Shown here one piece after another: positions 15,297-24,034 of a stretch of DNA of 39,957 nucleotides. Each line of letters starts with the position of its first letter. The stretch's first letter is position 1. A program made the translations under genes and the position numbers. The notes under the pieces were generated by a model. It had not been told where the DNA came from. It did not search any database and saw only the letters and a list, made by a program, of their open reading frames with translations. Source of the DNA: a virus; the IMG/VR virus record IMGVR_UViG_3300025039_000002, positions 1-39,957 of that record; one strand, written 5' to 3'.

Positions 15297-18103
15297 GTTT
15301 CTGGCAGAATGATCCTGTCGTCGGTGGCGCCGCGCAGTCGGGCGTGCAGCCGGTGTTTACCGTGCCTGATCCTCGCGCTGACATTGAAAGTCGTCGCGAT
15401 AATGCCACGATCACGCGAACCGAGCAGGAGATCGCGCAGAACAACGCGACTGCTCCGGCCGATGCGCGGAAGGCTGCAGCCGACGCCGAGATCGCGGAAC
15501 TGAACGCCGCAGCTCTTCGCGCGAAGATGTCCAAGACGCAGGGCGATGCCCGCGGCGAACTGCAGCGCCTGATTACCGAGATCGACGCAATCGCAGCCGA
15601 CGCCTCCGATAATGGGGGTTGGTTCGAGACGGGCTTTTTCGGGTCGCGGCTACGCGATGTGCCGGGAACCGCCGCCTATGGTCTGCAAAAGCGCCTTGCC
15701 ACGCTGGACGCGAACGCAGCCTTCCGCGCGCTGCAGCAGATGCGCGAGTCGTCGCCCACCGGGGGCGCGCTTGGCCAGATCACCGAACGCGAACTCGACC
15801 TCCTGAAGGCGACCATCGCGGACCTCAACCCGAACCAGTCACAGGGCGACTTTCTCGCGCAGTTGGCGAAGTCGCGCGAATATTATTCCGACCTGATCAG
15901 CAAGATTCCCGCGCCCGAAGCAGGGGCGGAGAATGTCCAAGGCTCTCAGCCTACCGGCCAAGAGGACCGCGCCCCTCCCGGCGTCGAATACCGCACCGGA
16001 GGCGGTGACAGCAATTTCGTCACCGAGGACGACAAGCGGTTCACGACCATGCTGCAGTCGGCATGGGATCAGGGCGCCACAATCGAAGAGCTCGACGCGC
16101 TCTCGACGCAGAACGGCTACATGCCCGTCTCGGCGAAAGAGGGCATTCAGGACCTGCTCTCCGCGCGCGAACAGGGTGGGCGCGTGGATTGGGCACCGCA
16201 GGCAACTGGCGAGCGCACCGCGATCGAGCGGGCGGTCAGCAGCGCGGCGGATAGCGACGCGGGCGCTTACTTCACCGGCGCGGCCAACGCCATGACCGCT
16301 GGCACCCTGGACGAAATCGCGGGCGCGGTCGGCGGCGAAGGTGCGGCGGAACGCACTCAGTTCGCCAAGGAATATATGCGCGATCGCAGCCCGATTGCGT
16401 CGTTCGCTGGCGAAGTGACCGGTGGTGCTCTGGCGATGCTGCCTGCTGCCCGAATCGCTCAGGCGGGTGGTCGTGCGGCGCTGGCGGGTGAGGTTGCCTA
16501 TGGCGCCGCCTATGGTGCCGGTGAGAACAACGAGAACCGCATCGCTGGCGCGGCGATCGGCGCGGGTGGCGCGGCGGCGGGCGATTATCTCGGCAGGAAG
16601 CTGCTGCAGCGCTTCGGACGCAAGATTCCCGCCGAAGCTGGGCGCGAGGGCGTTGAGGAAGCGGTCGAGTCGCTTCCCGACGCTCTCACACCTGCGCAGC
16701 GCTACGAGCGCGCTCAGCGCTACGGCATCGACCTGTCGATCGGGGATGTTCGTGGGCGCAGCGCGAAGGTCGTCGAGCGGACGCTGGACAATATGCCCGG
16801 CGGGGGCTCGGTAACGAACGCGGCGCGTGATCGCACCCGGGCGCAACTCGGTGACGCTGTCGACACCGTCGGCGGTTCGTTCGGGACAGCTGCGACCGCC
16901 AGCAGTATGGGCGATGCGCTTCAAACGGGCGCGCGCAAGTGGATCGCGCGCGTCAAGGGCGAAAAGGGCAACCCGCTCGACCGGGGCATCATCGGCAAGG
17001 CCTATGACGCCATCCCGATTGGCAGCAATTCACCTGCGAAGAGAGAAAACACCCTCGCGGCGCTCGAGGAAGTAAACGAGCAGTTTTCAAGCAACCCGAA
17101 ACTGCGCGAGCTGATGCAGGATTCGCAGGCCTCGAGGCTCTTGGACGCCTTGGGTGATGCCGACAGCGAACTGAGCTGGTCGGACCTCAAGGCCCTGCGC
17201 TCGGCGGTGGGCGAAGACATGAACGCCTTCCGCATCGGCTCGCAGGGCTCGCGGCAAAGCACCCTATCGCGTCTCTATGGCGCGCTGTCGGAGGATATGC
17301 GCGCGACCGCACAGGCGCGGGGGCCGGCTGCCCTGGCAAAATTCGAACGCGCAAACAGTCTCAACCGCGCTGTCGAGGCGCGGATCGAAAACACGTTGTC
17401 CGCCATCTTGGGTAAGGACGGGATGCAATCGGCCGAGCGCGCCGCCGAAAAGCTGCGCGCCATGGCGATGAGTGGCAAGTCGACTTCGGATTTCCGGCAA
17501 CTGGCCGAGATCCGCAAGTCAATCCCGGCCGCCGAATGGGGTGAGGTATCCGGCGCCCTTGTCCGCTTGCTGGGTCAGCCTGCCAAGTCGGAAGGCCGGG
17601 ATTTCGCGCCGCAGACTTTCGTGCGCAATTTTCAGGACATGAGCACTGCCGCGAAGAACTTGATCTTCGGGGGCTCGAACAGCACGCTTCGCAAGAACCT
17701 CGATGAATTCGCGGAAGTGGTCGGGGACATCGCAGGCTCCGACGCCACCCGCAATGCATCGAATACCGGCATGGTGGTCACCGGGGCGCTCGGCCTGACT
17801 GCTGGCCTTCCGACGTTGGCGGCTCAGGCGCTGACCTCCTACGGCGCGGCGCGGCTCTGGACCCACGCGCCTTTCGTGCGTTGGGCCACCGGCTACACAA
17901 GGATGCTGAAGAAGGCCGAGGCATCGGGCAGCGCACCGGCTGCGACCGCGCTCAAAGCGCAACTCGGCCATCTTGACCGCATCGCGAGGGGCGGCGGGCC
18001 AGTGAGCGCCGACATCATCGTGTTCCGCGACTATCTTTCGAATGCTGTCTCGCAGTCGCCCGAGAGGCTGGCGGCGGAGCCTACGGAAGGAGACCGCCAG
18101 TGA
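15293..18103 (+). CDS. Large DNA ejection protein (P22 gp16-like), 936 aa
   Basis: GTG start coupled to the previous gene. Alanine-rich helical N-terminus, a hydrophobic glycine/alanine-rich segment (about 325-440, including EVTGGALAMLPAARIAQAGGRAALAGEVAYG) that could cross a membrane, then long helical stretches. This is the usual look of the largest podoviral internal protein, thought to form the trans-envelope channel for DNA. No lysozyme or transglycosylase motif is evident in it; the peptidase is in the neighbouring protein. Confidence 0.78.
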   Translation: MSFWQNDPVVGGAAQSGVQPVFTVPDPRADIESRRDNATITRTEQEIAQNNATAPADARKAAADAEIAELNAAALRAKMSKTQGDARGELQRLITEIDAIAADASDNGGWFETGFFGSRLRDVPGTAAYGLQKRLATLDANAAFRALQQMRESSPTGGALGQITERELDLLKATIADLNPNQSQGDFLAQLAKSREYYSDLISKIPAPEAGAENVQGSQPTGQEDRAPPGVEYRTGGGDSNFVTEDDKRFTTMLQSAWDQGATIEELDALSTQNGYMPVSAKEGIQDLLSAREQGGRVDWAPQATGERTAIERAVSSAADSDAGAYFTGAANAMTAGTLDEIAGAVGGEGAAERTQFAKEYMRDRSPIASFAGEVTGGALAMLPAARIAQAGGRAALAGEVAYGAAYGAGENNENRIAGAAIGAGGAAAGDYLGRKLLQRFGRKIPAEAGREGVEEAVESLPDALTPAQRYERAQRYGIDLSIGDVRGRSAKVVERTLDNMPGGGSVTNAARDRTRAQLGDAVDTVGGSFGTAATASSMGDALQTGARKWIARVKGEKGNPLDRGIIGKAYDAIPIGSNSPAKRENTLAALEEVNEQFSSNPKLRELMQDSQASRLLDALGDADSELSWSDLKALRSAVGEDMNAFRIGSQGSRQSTLSRLYGALSEDMRATAQARGPAALAKFERANSLNRAVEARIENTLSAILGKDGMQSAERAAEKLRAMAMSGKSTSDFRQLAEIRKSIPAAEWGEVSGALVRLLGQPAKSEGRDFAPQTFVRNFQDMSTAAKNLIFGGSNSTLRKNLDEFAEVVGDIAGSDATRNASNTGMVVTGALGLTAGLPTLAAQALTSYGAARLWTHAPFVRWATGYTRMLKKAEASGSAPAATALKAQLGHLDRIARGGGPVSADIIVFRDYLSNAVSQSPERLAAEPTEGDRQ

Positions 18104-18204
18104 GCAGATACGCCACTGTAGGGAGCCACCACCAGGCGACCGGCGCCGCGGCGATGAGCCAGCGGGTCTGCCACAGAACCTTCATCCCCGGAGCATACCG
18201 ATGA
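18100..18204 (+). CDS. Micro-protein, 34 aa, coupled to the tailspike adaptor
   Basis: GTG start with GGAGA upstream, overlapping the ejection-protein stop (GTGA). The stop overlaps the following ATG (ATGA at 18201-18204). The peptide (MSRYATVGSHHQ to RTFIPGAYR) is short and unrecognisable. Tight overlap at both ends is the only support. It may act simply as a translational bridge to the next gene. Confidence 0.5.
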   Translation: MSRYATVGSHHQATGAAAMSQRVCHRTFIPGAYR

Positions 18205-18803
18205 CGACCCAGATCGGCAATCCATTCCCGATGTTCTACGACCTGCGCGGGCGTCCGCTCGATCGTGGGCGGGTGTACATCGGCGCGGTGGGGCAGGATC
18301 CGGAAATCACCCCCGTCACCGTCTATGCGGACCTCGAGCTCACCGATGTCGTCAATCAGCCGATCACGACCATCGGCGGGTTGTTGTCGCGCGACGGGCA
18401 GGCGATCTTCGCGTTCGTCAACGAGCAGCAGTATTCGATCCGGGTGAAGGACGCGGACGGGGCGACGGTGTTCTATTCCGCCGCAGCCAATATCAGCGCC
18501 GCGAACTTCCAGGCTGCGGATAGCGACCTGACTGCCATCGCTGCGCTATCGACGACCTCGTTCGGGCGCGCTCTGCTGACGATGGCGAACGGCGAGGCTC
18601 TGCGGACCTATGCCAACATTCCCGACGCGCTGCCTCTCGCTGGAGGCACGATGTCGGGCGCGATCAAGCGCGGTTCTGCGGGGGCCTATGGCTATGCGGC
18701 CGATCCGGCGATCACCGACATGCGGTTTTTCTTCACCGCTTCGGGCGCCGATGATCCGCGCACACAGATCGGCGATGTCTGGTTCGAGGAAGAGCCCGCG
18801 TGA
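18201..18803 (+). CDS. Tailspike head-binding/adaptor protein, 200 aa
   Basis: Residues 1-100 resemble the head-binding domain of the P22 tailspike: NPFPMFYDLRGRPLDRGRVYIG, then VTVYADLELTDVVNQPI and an ending YSIRVKDADGATVFYSAAANI. It lacks a receptor-binding beta-helix and ends with a small beta-rich domain (AYGYAADPAITDMRFFFTASGAD). It probably attaches the larger tailspike (19251-21557) to the tail. GGAG lies upstream of the ATG. Confidence 0.8.
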   Translation: MTTQIGNPFPMFYDLRGRPLDRGRVYIGAVGQDPEITPVTVYADLELTDVVNQPITTIGGLLSRDGQAIFAFVNEQQYSIRVKDADGATVFYSAAANISAANFQAADSDLTAIAALSTTSFGRALLTMANGEALRTYANIPDALPLAGGTMSGAIKRGSAGAYGYAADPAITDMRFFFTASGADDPRTQIGDVWFEEEPA

Positions 18804-19279
18804 TCGCTGCGCAAACTCCTGCCGGCAAGAAGGGGTATCTCCTGCGGGGCGCTTTCACGCCTCGCGGGAAGGTTCGTATCGCCACGGCCTCGGTGACGAC
18901 CCCGGCGGGCGACAAGGTGTTCTGGGACATTGCCGCCTCAAGCGCGGGGTTCACGGTAGATGCGTTGCCTTCGTCTGTTTCCGGCGCGGGTGCATCCCCC
19001 AGCGCCATGGAGATAAGGACGACCTCGCCCACTGCTGCCGCCACAGGTGGCGTCGGGACAATCTTCTACGAGTGGGCGCAAACGGCAGGCGCAGACCTGT
19101 GGGCGATCGAGCGCCCCCTCACGGCATCGCCCAACTTCGTCGCCGAGGCTGTGGGGGCCTACGAAATCCAGACAGCGACATTCACCGTCACCGCGACCGA
19201 CACCGCCGGGCGCACCGCGACCGACACCGTAACTGCATCAGCAAGAAATTATGGAGACCCAAGTGCCCCAGCTCCTTGA
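18800..19279 (+). CDS. Small tail-associated beta protein, 159 aa
   Basis: GTG start coupled to the previous stop. Thr/Ala/Ser-rich, and the last 50 residues (AYEIQTATFTVTATDTAGRTATDTV) look like an Ig-like or PKD-like strand pattern. It sits between the adaptor and the tailspike and overlaps the latter by 29 bases. It may decorate the tail or bind polysaccharide. Function inferred from position and fold impression. Confidence 0.68.
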   Translation: MIAAQTPAGKKGYLLRGAFTPRGKVRIATASVTTPAGDKVFWDIAASSAGFTVDALPSSVSGAGASPSAMEIRTTSPTAAATGGVGTIFYEWAQTAGADLWAIERPLTASPNFVAEAVGAYEIQTATFTVTATDTAGRTATDTVTASARNYGDPSAPAP

Positions 19280-21557
19280 CGGCAATGTTCTCGACCAGGT
19301 TGGCCGTCCGGTTCCGGGCGCGCTGGTCTATATCTATGATTCCGATGGCGACCTTGCGACGCTGACCGACGCGATGGGGAGCGGTGCGCAGAACCCGGTG
19401 ACGGCGGGCGAGGACGGCTATTGGGGCGCGTTCGTCGGCGAGGAAGGGTTCTATACCCTGCGCTATTTCTGGGGCGAGCGGGAGCGGTTGGTTCAGGCCA
19501 ACGTCATCGCGGGCCGGTCGCCTATCGAGCAGGCAGAGGCTGCCGCCGCCGTGGCCGTCGCCGCCTCGGGGCCGAACTACGCCAGCACCGCAGCGGGTAT
19601 CGCGGACACGGCCGAGGGCGCCACATTCCCGGTCGATACCGGCGGCATCGTGACTGTCTACCGCCACGATGCAGGCGGAGTCGCTACGGCGCTGCGGACC
19701 CTGCTTTCGCCCGAAGCGCTGGCGGCTGCGGGCGGTGCTGCAGGTGTCGGAACGCTATTGTCCGGCTCGGTCGCGGACGTAATCGCGGCGAACCCCATTC
19801 GCGTTGACGGGCTGACCAACGATGCTGTGATCGACACGGCGGGCGTAATGACCGGCACAAACAATGCCGCCGCGTTCGCAAATTCTAACGACGCCATTCA
19901 TGGCGTTTACGAAGGCGAGAACATCCCGGCGGGCAAGTTCTTGGTTTCGACCACGCTCAACATTCCTGCCGACATATCCGCCGAATACCGCGACACGCCG
20001 TTCAGCTTTCTCGGTGCGTGGACGGGTGAACCATACATCGCGGACGCCCAGCAAAAGGGCACGACGATTGCTTGCTCCAGCACGACCACGCCAACCATCA
20101 AAATACAGCATCGCGCCGAGGCACAGGGCGCTGGCTCAATCGAGTTCGGCAAGATGCGGGTTGTCGGCAAGCAGAATGCCGGTGTTCCGGTCATCGACAT
20201 CGAAGGCTTGTCCGCGCACAACCACATCCATGACCTGAGCGTTTTCCAGTATGGCGCAGGGGATGGCATCCATGCGGGCTGGCTCATCACCACGCCGGTC
20301 GAGCGCGTCTATCTTCTCAACCAGGACTGGCTCGACGATACAAAGGCCTATGCGGATCGAACTGGCGTCGGCTTTGAATACACGGGCGACAGGGACCACG
20401 CGCTTGCCAAGCTGACAATGACCGTGCGCGGGTTCCAGACCTCCATGCGGATCGGCGCGACTAGCGGGACCAACAAGGTCATTTCCACCCTTGTCGAGCG
20501 CAGTGAAGCATCGGTGGTTGGCGATGGTCCCCGCATTAGCGACCTCGCAGAGAACACGACCTTCATCAACCATTACGGCGAAATCGTCTCGCGCTTCGGC
20601 ATGATCGACCGGGGGCGCTACAGCACCCACATCAACCCGCACAGCCTCTTGTCGGGAACGGCAGAAATGGAGCTGCAGGGGCGCGTCACGACAGTCATTG
20701 GTGGACAGCTTGGCGTCAAGGCAGACGGAAGTATCGCCCTGAATGTCCAGGCGGGCAGCGCGGGCCAATACGGCGTCTATGTTCTGGGAACGGCTATCAT
20801 CAAGGGGCAATCCGGCTCTTCGACGGGTGTTCAAATCTCCACTCAGTCGGACCCCAAGGGCGTTATCCTTCCCGCTTACGACCCGACATGGGCAGGCGGC
20901 TCGGGCGATGTGCTTACCGACAATAGCAACTCCAGCCTTCACGGCGGATCCGGCGGGGTAAATGGTTCGGGCTTTTACGGACTCATCACAAGGCGCTCCG
21001 GCGGCGGGCGGGATATGGTTTGCCTGTCGCGCGGCTCCTACAATCGCCACATCGACGAAACGCTGATCGAATCCGGCAACATCGCTGGCGGGCTGCTTCC
21101 CCTAACCAATGCCTCGGCGCAAGTCTGCGACTTCGTTACGCCCGTCACGGTTTCGCGGATCTCGGCACTGAACCTACCCGACAAGACCGGACTTCTGATA
21201 ATCAAGAACGGCAACGTCACCTTCACCGATGACCCGACGCGCATCGTTGGCTTGAACGGCGATCTGGTTCTGGCTGCTGGCGAGGCGGCAATCATCGAAT
21301 ATCAGGCCCTCTCGACGACCGGCGGCTATGGCGGGGCTACCGGCGCGGTCGTGTTCACGAACGTGCGGTTGTTCAAGCCGAAAATGCCATCCTACACGGT
21401 CGCGACCCTGCCCACTGGACAGCCTGCAGGCGCGCAAGCCTTCGCGACGAACGCGAGGAATGCGGGCGAAGGCGCTGGGGTGGGAACGGGTTCTTCGGTC
21501 GTGTTCGACGGGACCAACTGGAAGATTCCGGGCATCGCCGGGGCGGTGGCGGCATGA
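19251..21557 (+). CDS. Tailspike / receptor-binding protein, 768 aa
   Basis: The N-terminal 110 residues repeat the head-binding pattern (VLDQVGRPVPGALVYIYDSDGDLATLTD...). A long segment of short beta strands with Gly/Asn turns follows (about 180-560; for example AHNHIHDLSVFQYGAGDGIH), typical of a right-handed parallel beta-helix of trimeric tailspikes. It probably binds and perhaps cleaves surface polysaccharide. No catalytic residues can be assigned from sequence alone. Two further proteins with a related N-terminus lie just upstream, indicating branched or layered attachment. Confidence 0.82.
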   Translation: METQVPQLLDGNVLDQVGRPVPGALVYIYDSDGDLATLTDAMGSGAQNPVTAGEDGYWGAFVGEEGFYTLRYFWGERERLVQANVIAGRSPIEQAEAAAAVAVAASGPNYASTAAGIADTAEGATFPVDTGGIVTVYRHDAGGVATALRTLLSPEALAAAGGAAGVGTLLSGSVADVIAANPIRVDGLTNDAVIDTAGVMTGTNNAAAFANSNDAIHGVYEGENIPAGKFLVSTTLNIPADISAEYRDTPFSFLGAWTGEPYIADAQQKGTTIACSSTTTPTIKIQHRAEAQGAGSIEFGKMRVVGKQNAGVPVIDIEGLSAHNHIHDLSVFQYGAGDGIHAGWLITTPVERVYLLNQDWLDDTKAYADRTGVGFEYTGDRDHALAKLTMTVRGFQTSMRIGATSGTNKVISTLVERSEASVVGDGPRISDLAENTTFINHYGEIVSRFGMIDRGRYSTHINPHSLLSGTAEMELQGRVTTVIGGQLGVKADGSIALNVQAGSAGQYGVYVLGTAIIKGQSGSSTGVQISTQSDPKGVILPAYDPTWAGGSGDVLTDNSNSSLHGGSGGVNGSGFYGLITRRSGGGRDMVCLSRGSYNRHIDETLIESGNIAGGLLPLTNASAQVCDFVTPVTVSRISALNLPDKTGLLIIKNGNVTFTDDPTRIVGLNGDLVLAAGEAAIIEYQALSTTGGYGGATGAVVFTNVRLFKPKMPSYTVATLPTGQPAGAQAFATNARNAGEGAGVGTGSSVVFDGTNWKIPGIAGAVAA

Positions 21558-21709
21558 CCTTAGCGAATAGCCTTGTTCCAAATGCAGTCGTCGCAATCGT
21601 GCGCGGCTCCGCAATCTGGGCAATCGGTCGAGCGGAGCAGGCGTTCGAATATGGTGGAAAGCCATTTCATGCGGCCAGCATATCACTTTCGACGGGGGCT
21701 TTCCAGTGA
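21554..21709 (+). CDS. Small protein, 51 aa
   Basis: ATGA overlap with the tailspike stop and GTGA overlap with the next small gene. The peptide MTLANSLVPNAVVAIVRGSA to SISLSTGAFQ has no recognised domain. It sits between the tailspike and the lysis genes. Support comes mainly from the double overlap. Confidence 0.5.
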   Translation: MTLANSLVPNAVVAIVRGSAIWAIGRAEQAFEYGGKPFHAASISLSTGAFQ

Positions 21710-21783
21710 CCTGCATCCTGACTGTCGCGGCGGCGTGTTTCGCGCCTGAGATCGAGCGGATCACCCGCCGGAAGCGCATGTGA
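21706..21783 (+). CDS. Micro-protein, 25 aa
   Basis: GTG start in a GTGA overlap, TGATG overlap at its end. The peptide (MTCILTVAAACFAPEIERIT, then a basic end) has a short hydrophobic start and a charged end, so it could be a small membrane peptide. It may be a translational linker only. Confidence 0.4.
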   Translation: MTCILTVAAACFAPEIERITRRKRM

Positions 21784-22136
21784 TGCCCGAGCAGAGCGCA
21801 GGAAGTGCCGCCCAGACGCGCGCCATAGCAGAACAGGTGGCGGAAACCGCAATCACCCGGTTCGCGGAAAAGCACCCAGAGGTGAGACGAGGCACTGTGA
21901 CGGCAGAGATACCCGCACCGCTCAAGTGGGCGGCCATCATTTTCAGTTCTGTCATCACAGTGTCTGCGAGCGGCGGGCTGATCTGGCTGGTGTCATCGGT
22001 AAGCGAAATGAGCGTTACGCTGGCCCGCATGGACGAGCGAATGGCGGGCTACACCGACGCGCAGGCCGACCGGAACGACACGCAGGACCAGCAAATTCGC
22101 GAGTTGCAATCCTACCACCGCAACGGTGGGCGGTGA
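21783..22136 (+). CDS. Single-span membrane protein of the lysis region, 117 aa
   Basis: An N-terminal soluble helix, one transmembrane helix at about 48-72 (KWAAIIFSSVITVSASGGLIWLV), then a charged coiled coil (ARMDERMAGYTDAQADRNDTQDQQI). It directly precedes the endolysin. This layout is seen in phage lysis accessory or holin-regulating proteins. The holin itself is more likely the two-span protein at 22730. Confidence 0.7.
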   Translation: MPEQSAGSAAQTRAIAEQVAETAITRFAEKHPEVRRGTVTAEIPAPLKWAAIIFSSVITVSASGGLIWLVSSVSEMSVTLARMDERMAGYTDAQADRNDTQDQQIRELQSYHRNGGR

Positions 22137-22148
22137 TGCCGAGAGGAG

Positions 22149-22733
22149 ATGATGATGGACATTCGTAAGCTGCAATCCGCGATCGGTGTGGCGGCAGACG
22201 GGATCGCCGGGCGCGGCACCTTCACGGCCCTGTTCCGCAAGCTGGGGGCATCGCAGGAGCGCGCCGAAGAACTCGCCCTCGCCGCAAACGTCCACTTCCC
22301 GGCCTATGGCATCATGGAAAGCGCGCTGCGTCTCGCGCACTTCATGGCGCAGCTCTGCCACGAAAGCGGCTCGTTCCGCTACATGGAGGAGATTGCCAGC
22401 GGCTCTGCCTACGAAGGTCGCGCAGACCTCGGCAACACGCAAGCCGGGGATGGCAAGCGCTTCAAGGGCCGAGGTCCGATCCAGCTGACCGGCCGCGCGA
22501 ACTATCGCCAATTCGGGCGCCGCATCGGTATCGACCTGGAGCGCCACCCGGAGATCGCCGCCGTGCCATCGATCGGGCTGCACACCGCGCTGGAGTATTG
22601 GGCCAATCGCAAGCTCAACGAACCGTCCGACCGCGACGACATCCTGACCATCACGCGCAAGATCAACGGTGGCACGAACGGGCTCGCGGATCGGAAGGCG
22701 CACCTCGCCAAGATCAAGGCGTGGCTGCTGTGA
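22149..22733 (+). CDS. Endolysin, GH19 (chitinase-type) glycosidase, 194 aa
   Basis: An N-terminal peptidoglycan-binding-like segment (DIRKLQSAIGVAADGIAGRGTF) is followed by a GH19 domain with LAHFMAQLCHESGSF (catalytic glutamate in HES), YEGRADLGN and GDGKRFKGRGPIQLTGRANY. GH19 endolysins hydrolyse glycan bonds of peptidoglycan. GAGGAG precedes a run of ATG codons at 22149-22157, so the exact start among three is open. No signal peptide, so export needs a holin. The stop overlaps the next gene by GTGA. Confidence 0.94.
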   Translation: MMMDIRKLQSAIGVAADGIAGRGTFTALFRKLGASQERAEELALAANVHFPAYGIMESALRLAHFMAQLCHESGSFRYMEEIASGSAYEGRADLGNTQAGDGKRFKGRGPIQLTGRANYRQFGRRIGIDLERHPEIAAVPSIGLHTALEYWANRKLNEPSDRDDILTITRKINGGTNGLADRKAHLAKIKAWLL

Positions 22734-22999
22734 CCTTCTGGCAATTCCTCGACAAGCAGCTCGCGCGGATCACTGGCGGCGCTGTCGCTGGTGGCGGCAT
22801 ATTTCTGCTGACCGGCGTGGTGCTGTGGCTGGCTGCTGCAAACCCGGAGCTGCGGCAAGACGAGCTTTTCCGCGTTCTGGCGCAGGCCATCGTCGTGCAG
22901 GGCCTCATCGGCTTGGCAATGGCGTCGTGGTTCACGGTTCGGCAGGATCGCGGGCCGAGCGGAAACCCCGGCGATCCGGTTTCGGTGGAGGAAGAATAA
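22730..22999 (+). CDS. Candidate holin, 89 aa, two membrane spans
   Basis: GTG start coupled to the endolysin. Two hydrophobic segments, about 15-37 (GGAVAGGGIFLLTGVVLWLAA) and 48-70 (LAQAIVVQGLIGLAMASWF), and a charged C-terminus ending DPVSVEEE. Size, topology and position next to the endolysin and spanins fit a class II-like holin. The stop TAA overlaps the following ATG at 22999. Confidence 0.75.
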   Translation: MTFWQFLDKQLARITGGAVAGGGIFLLTGVVLWLAAANPELRQDELFRVLAQAIVVQGLIGLAMASWFTVRQDRGPSGNPGDPVSVEEE

Positions 23000-23385
23000 T
23001 GATCGGCAAGCTCATCACCATGGTCACCGGCAACTGGCAGATCGCCGCGGCTATCCTCGCGGCGCTGATCGGGACGCACTCGCTTACCTATTGCCAGGGG
23101 CGGACCGACGGACGCGCGGGATTGCTGGCAGAGCAGGCCGAAGCCCGCGACGATGTGGAGCGGATCGAGGACGAAAGCGAAGGCGAGGCTGCCGGCGAGC
23201 GCGAACGCGACCGCGCCGAAACCACCCAAGCACAAAAGGACCGAGACGATGCAATCACGTCCAATGCTACGCCGGGCGAGCGCCCTTCCGCTGCTCGCAA
23301 TTCTCTCAATTGCCAGCGCCTGCGGGCAGCCGGAACCGATCTCAGTCTCGTTCCCGCCTGTGGAGGACGTGCGCCCGGAAGCTAA
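22999..23385 (+). CDS. i-spanin (Rz-like), 128 aa
   Basis: An N-terminal signal anchor (about 14-32, WQIAAAILAALIGTHSLTYC) is followed by a long charged coiled coil (LAEQAEARDDVERIEDESEG...). This is the form of the inner-membrane spanin, which spans the periplasm and helps disrupt the outer membrane. The gene for the partner lipoprotein starts inside it in another frame, the classic Rz/Rz1 overlap. Confidence 0.85.
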   Translation: MIGKLITMVTGNWQIAAAILAALIGTHSLTYCQGRTDGRAGLLAEQAEARDDVERIEDESEGEAAGERERDRAETTQAQKDRDDAITSNATPGERPSAARNSLNCQRLRAAGTDLSLVPACGGRAPGS

Positions 23386-23545
23386 GCCGGTGCCGGGGCT
23401 TGAGGTGCTGGAAAGCGAGGAAGCCGCGACGCTTTACGACAGCGCGCTCGAGGCTTGGGGAGAGCGGGGCTGGGCTGCGGTCGCGCGTATCTGCCGGGAC
23501 GCGGTGCGGAAAGGTGCGCCCTATCCTGCCGGTTGGTGTGACTGA
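23249..23545 (+). CDS. o-spanin (Rz1-like lipoprotein), 98 aa
   Basis: Starts at ATG 23249 with AAGGA eight bases upstream, in a frame different from the i-spanin and overlapping it by 137 bases. A basic start (MQSRPMLRR) and a hydrophobic stretch end in a lipobox-like IASAC, so the mature protein would be an outer-membrane lipoprotein. A proline-rich linker (EPISVSFPPVEDVRPEAKPVPG) is typical of Rz1. The C-terminus is longer than in lambda Rz1. Confidence 0.85.
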   Translation: MQSRPMLRRASALPLLAILSIASACGQPEPISVSFPPVEDVRPEAKPVPGLEVLESEEAATLYDSALEAWGERGWAAVARICRDAVRKGAPYPAGWCD

Positions 23546-23547
23546 GG

Positions 23548-23568
23548 TCGCACAGGCTGCCAGTGCGA
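23548..23568. terminator. Hairpin between convergent genes
   Basis: TCGCAC (23548-23553) pairs with GTGCGA (23563-23568) around a 9-base loop. It occupies the 24 bases between the end of the late operon and the end of the minus-strand moron cassette. There is no T run, so it is a weak or Rho-assisted bidirectional terminator at most. Confidence 0.35.
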
Positions 23569-23569
23569 A

Positions 23570-23689
23570 CTACGGCCCCAGAATGCCCGAAGCCACACCG
23601 ACAGCGATCATAATCAACCAAACGGCCACCCATCCCCCGAGCGTGTCCGGATCGCGCTGTTTCTCCACCTGTCTCACTCTGCGAGCCAC
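23570..23689 (-). CDS. Membrane micro-protein, 39 aa
   Basis: GTG start with GAGG just upstream, two bases after the stop of the previous gene. A charged N-terminal helix (RRVRQVEKQRDPDTLGG) is followed by one transmembrane helix (WVAVWLIMIAVGVASGIL). The codon pattern fits coding. It forms a pair with the upstream 54-aa membrane protein. A possible lysogenic-conversion or exclusion function is speculative. Confidence 0.6.
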   Translation of the reverse strand: MARRVRQVEKQRDPDTLGGWVAVWLIMIAVGVASGILGP

Positions 23690-23691
23690 CC

Positions 23692-23856
23692 TCAAAACGG
23701 CGGCACATCGCAATTGCAGGCCGCTATCCGCCATGCGATGAAAATGTGAAGCAGCACGAAAAATCCAGCCAAGGCCTCCGCAACCCAAAGAGCAATGAGG
23801 TCGCTTCGGTCGGCGCGGTCCGTTTCACGCACTGGCACAATGTCACTTTCCTTCAT
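23692..23856 (-). CDS. Membrane micro-protein, 54 aa
   Basis: ATG at 23856 (MKESDIVPVRETDRADRSDL), then one transmembrane helix (ALWVAEALAGFFVLLHIFIAW) and a short C-terminus with cysteines (AACNCDVPPF). It is transcribed against the lysis genes, toward them, as expected of a moron gene expressed from the prophage. No family is recognised. Confidence 0.65.
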   Translation of the reverse strand: MKESDIVPVRETDRADRSDLIALWVAEALAGFFVLLHIFIAWRIAACNCDVPPF

Positions 23857-23941
23857 GGGCGAGCCTTCTAGCATGTTCGGCGCACAGGTTAAACGGCCTT
23901 CGTCATATCAATGCGCGGGGTCGAGACTGGTCCTCTTCGGC

Positions 23942-24034
23942 TCACACCCAATAATCGACGACACTCCAGTAGATCGCGCCCATCCCCAGCACCACCGCTG
24001 CCACCTCGATCCGGAACAGCCATCGCCTACGCAC
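23942..24034 (-). CDS. Membrane micro-protein, 30 aa
   Basis: A GTG start lies inside the stop region of the upstream gene (8-base overlap). The peptide has three arginines, then a single hydrophobic helix (WLFRIEVAAVVLGMGAIYW) and ends VVDYWV. The hydrophobic pattern and coupling support it, but it is very short. Confidence 0.45.
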   Translation of the reverse strand: MRRRWLFRIEVAAVVLGMGAIYWSVVDYWV

